50,379 nucleotides of DNA from Ruminococcus sp. (GTDB taxonomy: Bacteria; Bacillota; Clostridia; Oscillospirales; Ruminococcaceae), in assembly GCA_030531185.1 (NCBI GenBank), contig JAUNOG010000014.1, forward strand, positions 1 through 50,379. The letters run 5' to 3'. The notes below the pieces were generated by a model that saw only the letters and a list, made by a program, of their open reading frames with translations, did not search any database and was not told where the DNA came from. This document shows positions 1-9,306 of the stretch, piece after piece (position 1 is the stretch's first letter; each line of letters starts with the position of its first letter). The position numbers and the translations under genes were made by a program.

Positions 1-1
1 G

Positions 2-3000
2 CTTTCTCTGCTTTGCGACGACGCTGTTGTACTTAAAGGTTCGCCCATAAATTCCTCCGAAAGAGTGCTTAGTATGGCAAGCCTGCCCGTAGACCACGAC
101 GGCGTTGAGAATTTCAGCGGCAAGGCTACCGTTTGGGGCGACGTTTTCCAAGTGGAGACTAAGGAAACCAAAACGGGTATGCTTATCGCTATAGTTTTTT
201 TCACGGATTATACGGGCTCCTATTCCTTAAAGCTTATCGGTTCCAATAAATCGGGTCGGTATGTGCGGCTTACGAGAGTTACTCTGGAGGCTATGCTGGA
301 AAAGCTTAAAAAGGGCAAGACCATAATCGTAAGCGGCGAGATAGAGGAGGACAGCTTTGACCGTTCAATCAATCTTATGCCGGAGAATATTATGCTGGTA
401 AAGCGCGAACTTGAAAAGGATACAAGCGAGCAAAAGCGTGTGGAGCTCCACTGCCATACCAATATGTCTATGATGGACGCTCTTGCCTCTGCGGACAAGC
501 TTGTTGAACGCGCTTACTCATGGGGACACCCCGCTATAGCTATCACAGACCACGGCGTGGTTCAGGGCTATCCCGAAGCGGGCGGAGCCTGTGCGGGTAT
601 TCGCAAGGGCGGAGGAAATTTCAAGGTGCTCTACGGCTGCGAGGCTTACGAGGTCAACAACGACGAGAAGATATTCAAGGGCGTTGACAAACGGGAGCTT
701 ACCGACGAAATAATCGTGTTCGATCTGGAGACTACGGGCACTAATCCCAAGTCCGACAGAATGATAGAGATAGGCGCGGTAAAGCTGAGAAATCTGGAGA
801 TCGTCGATACATTTGACACCTTCGTGAACCCTCAGTGCGAGATATCGGAGTTTATTTCAAATCTTACAAATATTACCAACGATATGGTAAAGGACGCTCC
901 CGACGAGCTGAGCGCGCTTAAAGCCTTTATGGAGTTCACAGGGGAAAATCCCTGCTTTGTGGCGCATAATGCGGGTTTTGATACGGGCTTTATTACCGAG
1001 TGCGCCGAGAGACATAATATTAAGTTCAAATTTTCAAGCATAGATACCGTTCCTATGTCGCAGATAATGCTGCCTCAGCTTGAAAAGCACAAGCTGAATT
1101 ACGTGGCGGAGCATTTCGGTCTGGGGGACTTTAATCATCACCGCGGCTGCGACGACGCAGAGGTCCTTGCAAAGATTTTTATAAATCTATGCAATATACT
1201 TACGGAGCAGTATCCGCTTATGCTTATTACGGTGGATATGCTCAACAGTCTGCTGGCAAATACGGATACGGTGCTTGAAAAGCCTGCGTATCATCAGATA
1301 ATTCTTGTAAGGAATAATCTGGGGCTTAAAAATCTGTACAGACTTATTTCAGACTCAAATCTTAAATATTACAAGCGCAGACCGAGAATTCCGAAGTCCG
1401 AGCTTGTGAAATACAGAGAGGGACTTATTCTGGGCAGCGCCTGCGAGCGCGGCGAGGTCATTCAGGCGTATCTTGAGGGTAAGTCCTACGACTACATAAA
1501 GCAGATAGCAAGCTTTTACGACTATCTGGAAATTCAGCCCGACGGCAATAATATGTTTATGTTGACCGCCGAAAAGGAGCCGTACAACAGAATTCACGAT
1601 ATTGAGGATATCAAGGATATAAACCGTTTTATCGTGAGACTTGGCGAGGATCTGGGTATTCCTGTGTGCGCTACGGGAGACGTGCATTTTCTTGAAAAGG
1701 GGGACGCAAAATTCCGCGCTATAATTCAGGCGTCGATGAAGTATTCCGACTGCGACAATCAGCCTCCGCTGTATCTTAAAACTACAAATCAAATGCTGGA
1801 CGAGCTGTCCTATTTAGGAGAGGAAAAGGCGAGAGAGACGGTCATAACCAACACAAACGCCGTTGCGGATATGATAGACCCCGACCTCAAAGCTTTCCCT
1901 AACGGAACGTATACGCCTTTTATCGAGGGAGCGGTCTACGAACTGCAAATCATCTGCTGGAGAAAAGCCTGCTCGCTTTACGGCGACTGCGACCCTATGT
2001 CCATAGAAGTTCCCGAGGGCGAGGACGTTAAGGTCGACGAGTACTTCAAGGATCACATTCCCGAACTGGTTTACAAGCGGCTCAAAAGAGAGCTTGACTC
2101 CATTATCAAGCACGGATTTGCGGTGCTTTATATGATCTCGCAGAAGCTTGTGGCGAACTCCAACGAGAACGGCTATCAGGTAGGTTCCAGAGGTTCGGTA
2201 GGTTCGTCCTTCGTTGCGTCAATGTCGGGTATTTCGGAGGTAAACCCTCTTGTGCCTCATTACGTCTGCCGCAAATGTCATCACGTTGAATTTTTTGAAA
2301 AGGGAGAGGTAGGCTCGGGCTTTGACCTGCCGCCGAAAAACTGTCCCGAATGCGGAGAGGAAATGCACCGTGACGGTCACGATATTCCGTTTGAAACGTT
2401 CCTGGGCTTTGACGGAGATAAAGCCCCCGATATAGACCTTAACTTTTCGGGAGACTATCAGGCAAAGGCGCATAAATATACCGAAGAGCTTTTCGGACAG
2501 GATCACGTTTTCAAGGCGGGTACTATCGGCAAGGTTGCGGACAAGACTGCTTACGGTTATGTGGTAAAATACCTTGAAGAGCGCGGAAAGGTAGTTCATA
2601 AGGCGGAGATACAAAGGCTTATAAACGGCTGTCTCGACATTAAGAGAACGACCTCTCAGCACCCGGGAGGAATGGTAGTTATCCCAAGCGATTACGAGGT
2701 TTACGACTTTACTCCCGTTCAGCACCCTGCTGAAAAGGTCGACTCGGATATGGTCACAACGCACTTCGATTTCCATTCGCTCCACGATACAATACTTAAG
2801 CTTGACGAGCTGGGACACGACGTTCCGACTATGTATAAGTACTTGGAGGATATGACAGGCTTGGACATCAACTCCTGCCCTATGTCGGATCCCGCGGTAT
2901 ACTCGCTGTTTACCTCCCCCGAGGCTCTCGGAGTTACCGAGGAGGACATTATGTGCAAAACGGGAACGCTGGGCATTCCGGAAATGGGTACGCCCTTTGT

Positions 3001-3865
3001 AAGACAAATGCTGCTTGACTGCCAGCCTAAGAATTTATCGGATCTGCTGCAGATATCGGGACTTTCCCACGGTACGGACGTTTGGCTTGGCAACGCTCAG
3101 GAGCTTATCGCCAACGGAACCTGCGACATCTCCAACGTAATCGGAACAAGAGACAGTATTATGACATATCTGCTGCACCACGACGTCGAGCCTAAGCTGT
3201 CATTTAAAATTATGGAGATAACCCGTAAGGGTAAAGCGCCCAAGCTGCTTACCGAGGATATGAAACAGACAATGAGAGACCACGGCGTTCCCGAATGGTA
3301 TATAGACTCCTGTCTGAAGATCAAGTATATGTTCCCGAAAGCGCACGCGGCGGCTTACGTTACGGCGGCTATCAGACTTTGCTGGTTCAAGGTGTATAAG
3401 CCTTTGGCGTTCTATGCCACATACTTTACGGTACGAGGCGAGGACTTTGACGCCGAAACTGCCGTTAAGGGCATTTATATGGTAAGGAATAAAATCGACG
3501 AGCTGAAAAACAAGCCGAAAGATCAGTTGACGGGCAAGGACAGCGGCGTGCTGGATATGCTTATGCTTATAAACGAAATGCTGTCCAGAGGCTATGAATT
3601 TCTGCCCATTGATATCAAGAAATCGCACGCGTTTATTTATCAGATCGAGGGAGATAAAATACGTCTGCCGTTCTGTTCACTCAGCGGCGTAGGAACAAAT
3701 GCGGCAATGGGTATCTACGAAAAGGCGCAGAAAGGCGACTTCATATCTATAGAGGAATTCCAGCAGGAAAGCGGGATTTCTAAAACGGTAATAGAGACAT
3801 TGGAGAAAATCGGCGCATTTGGAGATATGCCGAAAAGCAATCAAATCTCGCTTTTTAATTTTTAA
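2..3865 (+). CDS. polC: DNA polymerase III subunit alpha, Gram-positive PolC type (5' truncated by window)
   Basis: Replicative DNA polymerase with built-in 3'-5' proofreading exonuclease. The frame is open from base 2, so about 1287 residues are visible and the N-terminus lies outside; full PolC proteins are about 1430-1450 residues. Counting from the first internal start codon (base 65): OB-fold region (1-115), PHP first half with VELHCHTN near 126, inserted DEDD exonuclease starting [13 protein letters not shown] near 218, then PHP remainder and the C-family polymerase core with [10 protein letters not shown] near 706 and PDIDLNFSG near 787. A zinc-knuckle pair (CRKC and CPEC, near 740-770) lies between them. 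The exonuclease inserted in the PHP domain is the PolC hallmark and distinguishes it from DnaE. It ends in SLFNF, a plausible beta-clamp binding tail. No strong terminator follows; the his promoter starts 125 bases downstream. Confidence 0.98.
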   Translation, partial: LSLLCDDAVVLKGSPINSSERVLSMASLPVDHDGVENFSGKATVWGDVFQVETKETKTGMLIAIVFFTDYTGSYSLKLIGSNKSGRYVRLTRVTLEAMLEKLKKGKTIIVSGEIEEDSFDRSINLMPENIMLVKRELEKDTSEQKRVELHCHTNMSMMDALASADKLVERAYSWGHPAIAITDHGVVQGYPEAGGACAGIRKGGGNFKVLYGCEAYEVNNDEKIFKGVDKRELTDEIIVFDLETTGTNPKSDRMIEIGAVKLRNLEIVDTFDTFVNPQCEISEFISNLTNITNDMVKDAPDELSALKAFMEFTGENPCFVAHNAGFDTGFITECAERHNIKFKFSSIDTVPMSQIMLPQLEKHKLNYVAEHFGLGDFNHHRGCDDAEVLAKIFINLCNILTEQYPLMLITVDMLNSLLANTDTVLEKPAYHQIILVRNNLGLKNLYRLISDSNLKYYKRRPRIPKSELVKYREGLILGSACERGEVIQAYLEGKSYDYIKQIASFYDYLEIQPDGNNMFMLTAEKEPYNRIHDIEDIKDINRFIVRLGEDLGIPVCATGDVHFLEKGDAKFRAIIQASMKYSDCDNQPPLYLKTTNQMLDELSYLGEEKARETVITNTNAVADMIDPDLKAFPNGTYTPFIEGAVYELQIICWRKACSLYGDCDPMSIEVPEGEDVKVDEYFKDHIPELVYKRLKRELDSIIKHGFAVLYMISQKLVANSNENGYQVGSRGSVGSSFVASMSGISEVNPLVPHYVCRKCHHVEFFEKGEVGSGFDLPPKNCPECGEEMHRDGHDIPFETFLGFDGDKAPDIDLNFSGDYQAKAHKYTEELFGQDHVFKAGTIGKVADKTAYGYVVKYLEERGKVVHKAEIQRLINGCLDIKRTTSQHPGGMVVIPSDYEVYDFTPVQHPAEKVDSDMVTTHFDFHSLHDTILKLDELGHDVPTMYKYLEDMTGLDINSCPMSDPAVYSLFTSPEALGVTEEDIMCKTGTLGIPEMGTPFVRQMLLDCQPKNLSDLLQISGLSHGTDVWLGNAQELIANGTCDISNVIGTRDSIMTYLLHHDVEPKLSFKIMEITRKGKAPKLLTEDMKQTMRDHGVPEWYIDSCLKIKYMFPKAHAAAYVTAAIRLCWFKVYKPLAFYATYFTVRGEDFDAETAVKGIYMVRNKIDELKNKPKDQLTGKDSGVLDMLMLINEMLSRGYEFLPIDIKKSHAFIYQIEGDKIRLPFCSLSGVGTNAAMGIYEKAQKGDFISIEEFQQESGISKTVIETLEKIGAFGDMPKSNQISLFNF

Positions 3866-3990
3866 AAGTAAAAAATCAGATGTACAGAGATAAGAAAACT
3901 GCAACGGTACGGCTTACCGTTCTAACCTCTAACATCTAACCTCTTTAACAGAGTTTTTACAAATTTTTTCGGAAAATTGCACCAAAACGG

Positions 3991-4019
3991 TTGACAAATT
4001 ACGTGCAGTGTGTTAAAAT
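3991..4019 (+). promoter_or_regulatory. Sigma-A promoter of the histidine operon
   Basis: TTGACA at 3991-3996, a 17-base spacer, then TAAAAT at 4014-4019. It lies 80 bases before the hisZ start and is the only strong promoter seen before hisI-hisE, so it probably drives the whole his operon. Confidence 0.8.
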
Positions 4020-4047
4020 GTTTCTTGTTGATATTATGATACTGTGT

Positions 4048-4073
4048 TATCACTTTACTACGATAAAGTGATA
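4048..4073 (+). promoter_or_regulatory. Perfect inverted repeat in the his leader
   Basis: TATCACTTTA (4048-4057), six-base loop CTACGA, TAAAGTGATA (4064-4073): a perfect 10-bp stem between the predicted transcription start and the hisZ ribosome binding site. It has no T-tract, so it is not a terminator. It could be a DNA operator for a histidine repressor or an RNA hairpin that affects translation. No T-box, often found before clostridial his genes, is present. Confidence 0.6.
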
Positions 4074-4099
4074 GAAAATAAGTGGGAAGAGGAATTATT

Positions 4100-5299
4100 A
4101 TGAAAAGATACGATCTTATAACCCCGGAGGGTACAAGAGATCTGCTGTTTGACGATTGCCTTGCAAGGCGAAGTGTGGAAAGTAAGCTTTCCGCTTTGTT
4201 CGAGGGCTTCGGTTACAGCGAGATAGTTACTCCGGGAATTGAATTTTACGATATGTTCAGCGGAAGTTCAAGAAATTTCATACAGGAAAATCTTTATAAG
4301 CTTGTGGACTCAAAGGGCAGGCTTATCGTTATGCGTCCCGACTCCACCGTGCCGATCGCAAGGCTTGCCGCTACGCGTCTGAAAGAGGCGGAAACTCCGC
4401 TGAGACTGTATTACAATCAGAGCGTTTACGAAAATAATGCCCTTCTGAAAGGACATTCCGACGAGGTCGTTAAGGCAGGTATCGAGCTTATCGGCGGGGA
4501 GAACAGGAAAAGAGCGGACTATGAGGCGCTCTGTACCGCCGTGGAGGCTCTTGCAAGCTTTGACAAGGAGAACTTCCGTCTTGAAATAGGTCATATAGGC
4601 TATTTCAAGGAGCTTGTCGCTCAGCTTGACGTTGACGATAACGTTAGGGAGGAGATAAGAATGCTTATCTCCACAAAGAATTACCCCGCTCTTAACGACC
4701 TGCTGGACGAGGTAGGCGAAAATCAGATAACGGGTGCGCTGAAACAGCTCCCGAGCCTTTTCGGCGGTATTGAGGTGCTCGACAAGGCGGCGGATATTTA
4801 CGCCGACGATAAGATAACGGGAATTCTTTACAATCTCAGAGAGGTGTTCACAAGACTTTCGAGCCTCGGCTATGAGGGTAAGATTTCCGTCGACCTGGGA
4901 ATTGTGAGCCATACCGATTATTACACGGGGATTGTGTTCAAGGGATATCTTTCCGAGGTAGGACAGTCGGTGCTCAAAGGCGGACGCTACGACGGACTTA
5001 TCGGTTCGTTCGGCAGAGACCTTCCCGCAGTTGGCTTCGGCGTTAATGTTGATATGGTCGCGAGACATCTTAGAAAGATCGGAGCAACTCCCGAGATCAA
5101 GCCTGCGGAGGTCATTGTTTTCGGTGAAAAGGGCTATGTAGTCGAGGCTCTCGCATATGCTCAGAAGCTTGTGAGAGAGGGCGTTAAGCTTGAAAATTCG
5201 CTGTTCAATACATACGAGGAGACCGTGGAGTACGCTAAGTCCCGCGGAATAGCAAAGGTCATCAGGGTCGGCGAGGAAATCACCGAGAATACTCTGTAA
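4100..5299 (+). CDS. hisZ: ATP phosphoribosyltransferase regulatory subunit HisZ
   Basis: Regulatory partner of short-form HisG in the first step of histidine synthesis (ATP + PRPP to phosphoribosyl-ATP). It is a paralogue of class II histidyl-tRNA synthetase without tRNA charging activity. The chosen start gives 399 residues beginning MKRYDLITPEGTRD; AAGAGG stands 7 bases upstream, better placed than for the GTG at 4082. Visible synthetase-like motifs include RPDSTVPIAR near 80, YDGLIGSFG near 305 and VGFGVNVD near 320. It is the first gene of the his operon, 31 bases before hisG. The pairing with a 209-residue HisG is exactly what the short HisG form requires, so assignment as HisZ rather than HisS is secure. 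Confidence 0.96.
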   Translation: MKRYDLITPEGTRDLLFDDCLARRSVESKLSALFEGFGYSEIVTPGIEFYDMFSGSSRNFIQENLYKLVDSKGRLIVMRPDSTVPIARLAATRLKEAETPLRLYYNQSVYENNALLKGHSDEVVKAGIELIGGENRKRADYEALCTAVEALASFDKENFRLEIGHIGYFKELVAQLDVDDNVREEIRMLISTKNYPALNDLLDEVGENQITGALKQLPSLFGGIEVLDKAADIYADDKITGILYNLREVFTRLSSLGYEGKISVDLGIVSHTDYYTGIVFKGYLSEVGQSVLKGGRYDGLIGSFGRDLPAVGFGVNVDMVARHLRKIGATPEIKPAEVIVFGEKGYVVEALAYAQKLVREGVKLENSLFNTYEETVEYAKSRGIAKVIRVGEEITENTL

Positions 5300-5330
5300 G
5301 GGCATATTGGATTTGAAAGGAGAATTTTAA

Positions 5331-5960
5331 ATGAATAAACCTCTCAGAATTGCTCTTACAAAGGGCAGACTTGAAAAGGACACAGTCGGACTGCTGGAGA
5401 AGATCGGCTACGACTGCACAGCAATAAAAGAAAAGGGAAGAAAGCTTATACTTCCCGTACCCGACGGAAATCTTGAAGTGGTGCTTGCAAAGGCTAACGA
5501 CGTTATAACCTATGTGGAGCACGGCGTGTGCGATATGGGCGTTGTGGGCAAGGATACCATTCAGGAAATGCAGGGTAAGTTTTTCGAGCTTGTGGACTTA
5601 GGGTTCGGCAGATGTAAATTTGCGCTTGCAACGAAAAAAGGCTCGTCCTTTTACGGCGGATATAACGTAAAGACAGTTGCCACGAAGTACCCGAACATCA
5701 CAAGAAAGCATTTTGAAAGCAAGGGTATGGACGTTGAAATAATAAAAATCGAAGGTTCCGTAGAGCTTGCTCCTCTGCTGGAGCTTGCGGACGGTATCGT
5801 CGATATCGTGGAGACGGGCACTACTCTCAAAGAAAACGGACTTGAAGTTATCGAGGACATCTGCCCCATTTCCGCAAGACTTATTGTGAATATGGTAAGT
5901 ATGAAAATGAGACAGAAAGAAATTCAGGATTTTGTTGATCTGGTGGAGAAGAATTTGTGA
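5331..5960 (+). CDS. hisG: ATP phosphoribosyltransferase catalytic subunit, short form
   Basis: Catalyses the committed, feedback-regulated step of histidine synthesis as a hetero-octamer with HisZ. Length 209 residues, typical of the short form that lacks the C-terminal ACT-like histidine-binding domain; allostery therefore depends on HisZ. It has a periplasmic-binding-protein-like fold with ALTKGRL at 8-14 and the PRPP-binding loop DIVETGTTLKENG near 158-170. AAGGAG lies upstream of the ATG. A 52-base gap containing no his gene follows before a GNAT gene, which interrupts the usual hisG-hisD adjacency. Confidence 0.97.
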   Translation: MNKPLRIALTKGRLEKDTVGLLEKIGYDCTAIKEKGRKLILPVPDGNLEVVLAKANDVITYVEHGVCDMGVVGKDTIQEMQGKFFELVDLGFGRCKFALATKKGSSFYGGYNVKTVATKYPNITRKHFESKGMDVEIIKIEGSVELAPLLELADGIVDIVETGTTLKENGLEVIEDICPISARLIVNMVSMKMRQKEIQDFVDLVEKNL

Positions 5961-6042
5961 TAGCTTGCATATGCAATTCCATTCTCATAGAGGTTAATTT
6001 GATATTTGTAATGTGATAAATCGTAATTTAAGGAGGTATATT

Positions 6043-6561
6043 GTGGCTGTATTATTTACTACTGAGCGCTTGTCAGTCAGAAAATTTGTAGCAGATGACT
6101 TTGAAGATTTAGCGGATATTCTTACAGATAGGCACGTTACATATTTTGAGCCATATGAAACCTTTACAAAAGAGGCGTGTATTCAGGAAGCGATAAACTT
6201 CTCAAAAAGTAAGGAGTTTTTTGCAGTCGTTTTAGAAAATAAGGTTATTGGCAAAATATATTTTGCTGATAAGGATTTCGGAAGCTATGAGATAGGATAT
6301 ACCTTTAACGGTGAATATCAGGGAAAAGGATATGCTTATGAGAGCGTGAAAGGTATGATGACATATGCTTTTTCAGTTATGGGCGTCCGTCGTATATTTG
6401 CCGAAATCAATGCAAGAAATACAAAATCAATCAGATTAATTGAGCGACTTGGAATGCGAAAAGAAGCAGAACATAAAGAGCAGTTTCCAAGAAAAGAAAA
6501 CGAAAATGTTTTTGATGATTTTTATGTTTATGCTTTGCTGAAAAAAGAGTTTAAAGCGTAA
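6043..6561 (+). CDS. GNAT-family N-acetyltransferase (RimJ/RimL-like), embedded in his operon
   Basis: Predicted acetyl-CoA dependent N-acetyltransferase of 172 residues; substrate unknown. The GTG at 6043 is preferred because AGGAGG (6031-6036) sits 6 bases upstream; an upstream GTG at 6013 has no such site. It starts MAVLFTTERLSVRKF, the usual opening of RimJ/RimL-type proteins. The acetyl-CoA loop YQGKGYAYESVKGM lies near 95-108, followed by AEINARNTKSIRLIERLGM, the conserved motif B helix. Base composition is visibly more AT-rich than hisG and hisD on either side, with codons such as TTA, AGA and ATA more common, so it looks like a later insertion. It probably has no role in histidine synthesis. 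Confidence 0.85.
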   Translation: MAVLFTTERLSVRKFVADDFEDLADILTDRHVTYFEPYETFTKEACIQEAINFSKSKEFFAVVLENKVIGKIYFADKDFGSYEIGYTFNGEYQGKGYAYESVKGMMTYAFSVMGVRRIFAEINARNTKSIRLIERLGMRKEAEHKEQFPRKENENVFDDFYVYALLKKEFKA

Positions 6562-6612
6562 ATTCTTGGTGTTGATATAAAATTTGAATTACAGTACAAG
6601 GAGGAAATTAAA

Positions 6613-7902
6613 ATGTCACTTATAAAAAAGATATATGTTAACGGAAAAGACGAAGCCGATTTTTTTAAACAGCTTGAAAAAAGACAGGCGGAAACCAATA
6701 AGCAGGTCATTTCAGTGGTTAATGAAATTATAGAAACGGTGAGAGAACAGGGCGACGAGGCGGTGAAGAACTACACCTTGAAGTTCGACGGAAAACTTCC
6801 CGAGTATTACGAAGTTCCGCAGGACATTATAAACGACGCTCTTACCGAGGCAGACCAGTCCTTTGTGGACGCTCTGCTTAATTCAATCGAGAACATAACC
6901 GATTTCCACCAGAGGCAGAAGTCTCAGAGCTTTGTCAACACAAAGGCGGACGGCTGTATTCTGGGTCAAAAGGTAAGAGGACTTGACAAGGTAGGTCTGT
7001 ATGTTCCCGGAGGTACTGCGGCTTATCCGTCAAGCGTGCTGATGAACGCAGTTCCTGCAAAAATCGCAGGGGTAAAAGAGATAATTATGGTCACTCCGCC
7101 TCTCAAAGACGGTACTCCCAACAAGGATATTTTAGTTGCGGCGGCTCTTTGCGGCGTTGACAGGATTTTTATGAGCGGAGGAGCGCAGGCTATTGCGGCT
7201 CTGGCTTACGGTACTGAGGAAATTCCAAAAGTAGACAAGATAGTAGGTCCCGGAAACATTTACGTTGCAACCGCTAAAAAGCTCCTTTACGGAGTGGTCG
7301 ATATCGATATGGTCGCAGGGCCAAGCGAAATTCTTGTAATGGCGGACGAAACGGCAAACCCGAAGTACGTTGCCGCAGACCTTATGTCTCAGGCGGAGCA
7401 CGACAAGCTTGCCTCCGCAATACTGGTGACTACCAGCGAAAAGCTTGCGGACGAAACTATAGCCGAGCTTGAAAGACAGATGCAGGATATGTCCAGAAAA
7501 GAAATCATAGAGAAGTCGCTCTCCGATTTCGGAGCGATCATTATCTGCAATTCAAAGTATGAGGCTTGTGAAATTGCAAACAGATGTGCTCCCGAGCACC
7601 TTGAGGTGCTGTTTGAAAATCCGCTGGAGTATGTAGGCAGACTTGACAACGCAGGCTCGATTTTCTTAGGACAGTACGCTCCCGAGCCTTTGGGCGACTA
7701 CTACGCAGGACCTAATCACGTTCTTCCCACCAGCGGAACGGCAAGATTTTTCTCTCCGCTGTCGGTAAACAGCTTTGAAAAGCGTTCCAGCTTTATCTAC
7801 TACACCGAGGACGCTCTCAGACAGGCTAAGGACGATATTATCCTTGTGGCTGAAAAAGAGGGCTTGACCGCTCACGCTAACGCTATTAAGGTGAGGTTTT
7901 AG
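6613..7902 (+). CDS. hisD: Histidinol dehydrogenase
   Basis: Zinc and NAD-dependent enzyme for the last two steps, histidinol to histidinal to histidine. 429 residues, the standard length. Recognisable blocks are LYVPGGTAAYPSSVLMN near 130, SGGAQAIAALAYGT near 190, GPGNIYVATAKK near 210, DMVAGPSEILV near 230, and the catalytic Glu-His pair in NRCAPEHLEV near 320. ATG with AAGGAGG spaced properly. It follows the GNAT gene by 51 bases and is followed by a 183-base stretch holding an apparent gene remnant before hisB. Confidence 0.98.
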   Translation: MSLIKKIYVNGKDEADFFKQLEKRQAETNKQVISVVNEIIETVREQGDEAVKNYTLKFDGKLPEYYEVPQDIINDALTEADQSFVDALLNSIENITDFHQRQKSQSFVNTKADGCILGQKVRGLDKVGLYVPGGTAAYPSSVLMNAVPAKIAGVKEIIMVTPPLKDGTPNKDILVAAALCGVDRIFMSGGAQAIAALAYGTEEIPKVDKIVGPGNIYVATAKKLLYGVVDIDMVAGPSEILVMADETANPKYVAADLMSQAEHDKLASAILVTTSEKLADETIAELERQMQDMSRKEIIEKSLSDFGAIIICNSKYEACEIANRCAPEHLEVLFENPLEYVGRLDNAGSIFLGQYAPEPLGDYYAGPNHVLPTSGTARFFSPLSVNSFEKRSSFIYYTEDALRQAKDDIILVAEKEGLTAHANAIKVRF

Positions 7903-7907
7903 TATAA

Positions 7908-8075
7908 AAAACTCAAAAGCACGGCGAACCCTCAAAGCAGCATTTGGCAGATGAGATAAAGCAGTCCTTTTGCGCTTTGATACAGCTTGCACAGTATTAT
8001 GGAATTGTATCTGAATTGGAACAGTCAATCCGCAATTCCATTGACAGAATACACAGAGAACGATCAGGAAAGTGA
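7908..8075 (+). pseudogene. Unrecognised 55-codon open stretch without start codon between hisD and hisB
   Basis: After an in-frame TAA at 7905 the frame stays open for 55 codons to TGA at 8073-8075. The translation looks protein-like, with LADEIKQSFCALIQLAQYYG and SELEQSIRNSIDRI resembling amphipathic helices. It has no ATG or GTG in frame and no ribosome binding site before its only early TTG (7944). It is most simply the tail of a gene whose front was lost, but it could be chance. Family not recognised. Confidence 0.3.
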
Positions 8076-8085
8076 CGGTGTTAAT

Positions 8086-8664
8086 ATGAGAACAGCCGAA
8101 ATCAAAAGAAAAACAAAGGAAACCGATATAGAGGTTTTCGTTAAGCTTGACGGCGAGGGCAAGGTAAGCGTTAATACGGGTATCGGATTTTTCGACCATA
8201 TGCTTACCGCTTTCGGCGTACACAGCGGAATAGACCTTGAGGTCGAATGCGCAGGCGACCTCCACGTTGACGGACATCACACCGTCGAGGACGTGGGAAT
8301 TGTGCTTGGTATGGCTTTCGCAAAGGCTCTGGGAGACAAAGCGGGCATCGCCAGATACGGCTCGGCTTTTGTCCCTATGGACGAGGCTCTTGTGTTCTGC
8401 TCACTCGATATAAGCGGACGTCCTTTTCTTGCCTTTAACGGAGAATTTCACGACGACAGGATAGGCGGCTACGACACCTGTCTCACCGAGGAATTTTTCA
8501 GAGCCTTTGCCTTTAATTCGGGAATTACTCTGCACATAAGAAAAGAGTACGGCAAAAACGACCACCACATCGCCGAGGCTATGTATAAGGCGGTCGCTCA
8601 CGCCCTTAAGGACGCAATGAAGATAACAGGTACAGCCGTACTTTCAACAAAAGGAGTGCTTTAA
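8086..8664 (+). CDS. hisB: Imidazoleglycerol-phosphate dehydratase
   Basis: Manganese enzyme converting imidazole glycerol phosphate to imidazole acetol phosphate. With ATG at 8086 it has 192 residues and begins MRTAEIKRKTKETDI, matching the usual monofunctional length; the frame is open further upstream to 7987 but those residues are unlike HisB. The ribosome binding site is weak (AGGAA about 15 bases upstream). The metal-binding blocks are FFDHMLTAFG and DGHHTVEDVG in the first third, mirrored by DNA-encoded KNDHHIAEAMYKA near 165. No histidinol-phosphatase domain is fused, unlike the enteric HisB. The hisH start codon directly abuts its stop. Confidence 0.97.
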   Translation: MRTAEIKRKTKETDIEVFVKLDGEGKVSVNTGIGFFDHMLTAFGVHSGIDLEVECAGDLHVDGHHTVEDVGIVLGMAFAKALGDKAGIARYGSAFVPMDEALVFCSLDISGRPFLAFNGEFHDDRIGGYDTCLTEEFFRAFAFNSGITLHIRKEYGKNDHHIAEAMYKAVAHALKDAMKITGTAVLSTKGVL

Positions 8665-9270
8665 ATGATAGCGATAATCGACTACGGAGCAGGCAATATT
8701 TTTTCGGTAAAAAACGCCCTTGACTACCTCGGCTTTGAAAATAAGCTTACCGATAAAAAAGAGGATATCGAAAAGGCGGACGCCCTTATCCTCCCGGGTG
8801 TGGGAGCGTTCCCATGGGCGATGACTATGCTTAAATTAAGCGGACTTACCGACGTTATAAAGGAGCAGGCGCAGTTCAAGCCGTTTCTGGGAATATGCTT
8901 AGGTATGCAGCTCCTGTTTGAAAAGAGCTACGAATTTGAGGAGTGCAATGGCTTAGGTCTTGTCGGTGGCTATGTGGACAAGATCAACGAGCCAGATCTG
9001 GTTATCCCTCATATGGGCTGGAATAAGCTGGAGTACAACCATGACTGCCGCCTTTTCGACGGGTTGACCGACGACGAGTACGTTTACTTTGTCCACTCAT
9101 ACAAGGCTTTCTGTGATGATAAAAATCTGTATGCGTACTGCGAGTACGGCTCAAAGGTCCCTGCGGTAGTGTCCGACGGGAATAATGTGTTCGGCTGTCA
9201 GTTCCACCCCGAAAAGAGCGGTAAGACGGGACTTAAAATTCTGGAAAACTTTGCGAAACTGTCGGGGTGA
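8665..9270 (+). CDS. hisH: Imidazole glycerol phosphate synthase, glutaminase subunit
   Basis: Class I glutamine amidotransferase that supplies ammonia to HisF for ring closure and AICAR release. 201 residues. Nucleophile Cys78 in FLGICLGMQ and the His181-Glu183 pair in QFHPEKSG complete the triad; oxyanion-loop sequence PGVGAF is at 44-49. ATG directly follows the hisB stop, with AAGGAG 8 bases upstream. In most operons hisA then hisF follow; here a CPBP protease gene occupies that position, so the two subunits of the synthase are encoded about 890 bases apart. Confidence 0.98.
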   Translation: MIAIIDYGAGNIFSVKNALDYLGFENKLTDKKEDIEKADALILPGVGAFPWAMTMLKLSGLTDVIKEQAQFKPFLGICLGMQLLFEKSYEFEECNGLGLVGGYVDKINEPDLVIPHMGWNKLEYNHDCRLFDGLTDDEYVYFVHSYKAFCDDKNLYAYCEYGSKVPAVVSDGNNVFGCQFHPEKSGKTGLKILENFAKLSG

Positions 9271-9306
9271 TCTGTTTCTTGTCAGTCGGATAGGGGGGTA
9301 TATCAT

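Noticed and set aside
2219-3007. 262-codon open frame antisense to polC
   Set aside because: Shadow frame of polC; low-complexity basic translation, no recognisable domain.
4020-4099. T-box riboswitch before hisZ
   Set aside because: The leader is only about 80 bases and lacks the T-box sequence and an antiterminator/terminator pair.
4310-5305. 331-codon open frame antisense to hisZ
   Set aside because: Mirror of hisZ coding bias; no ribosome binding site or family.
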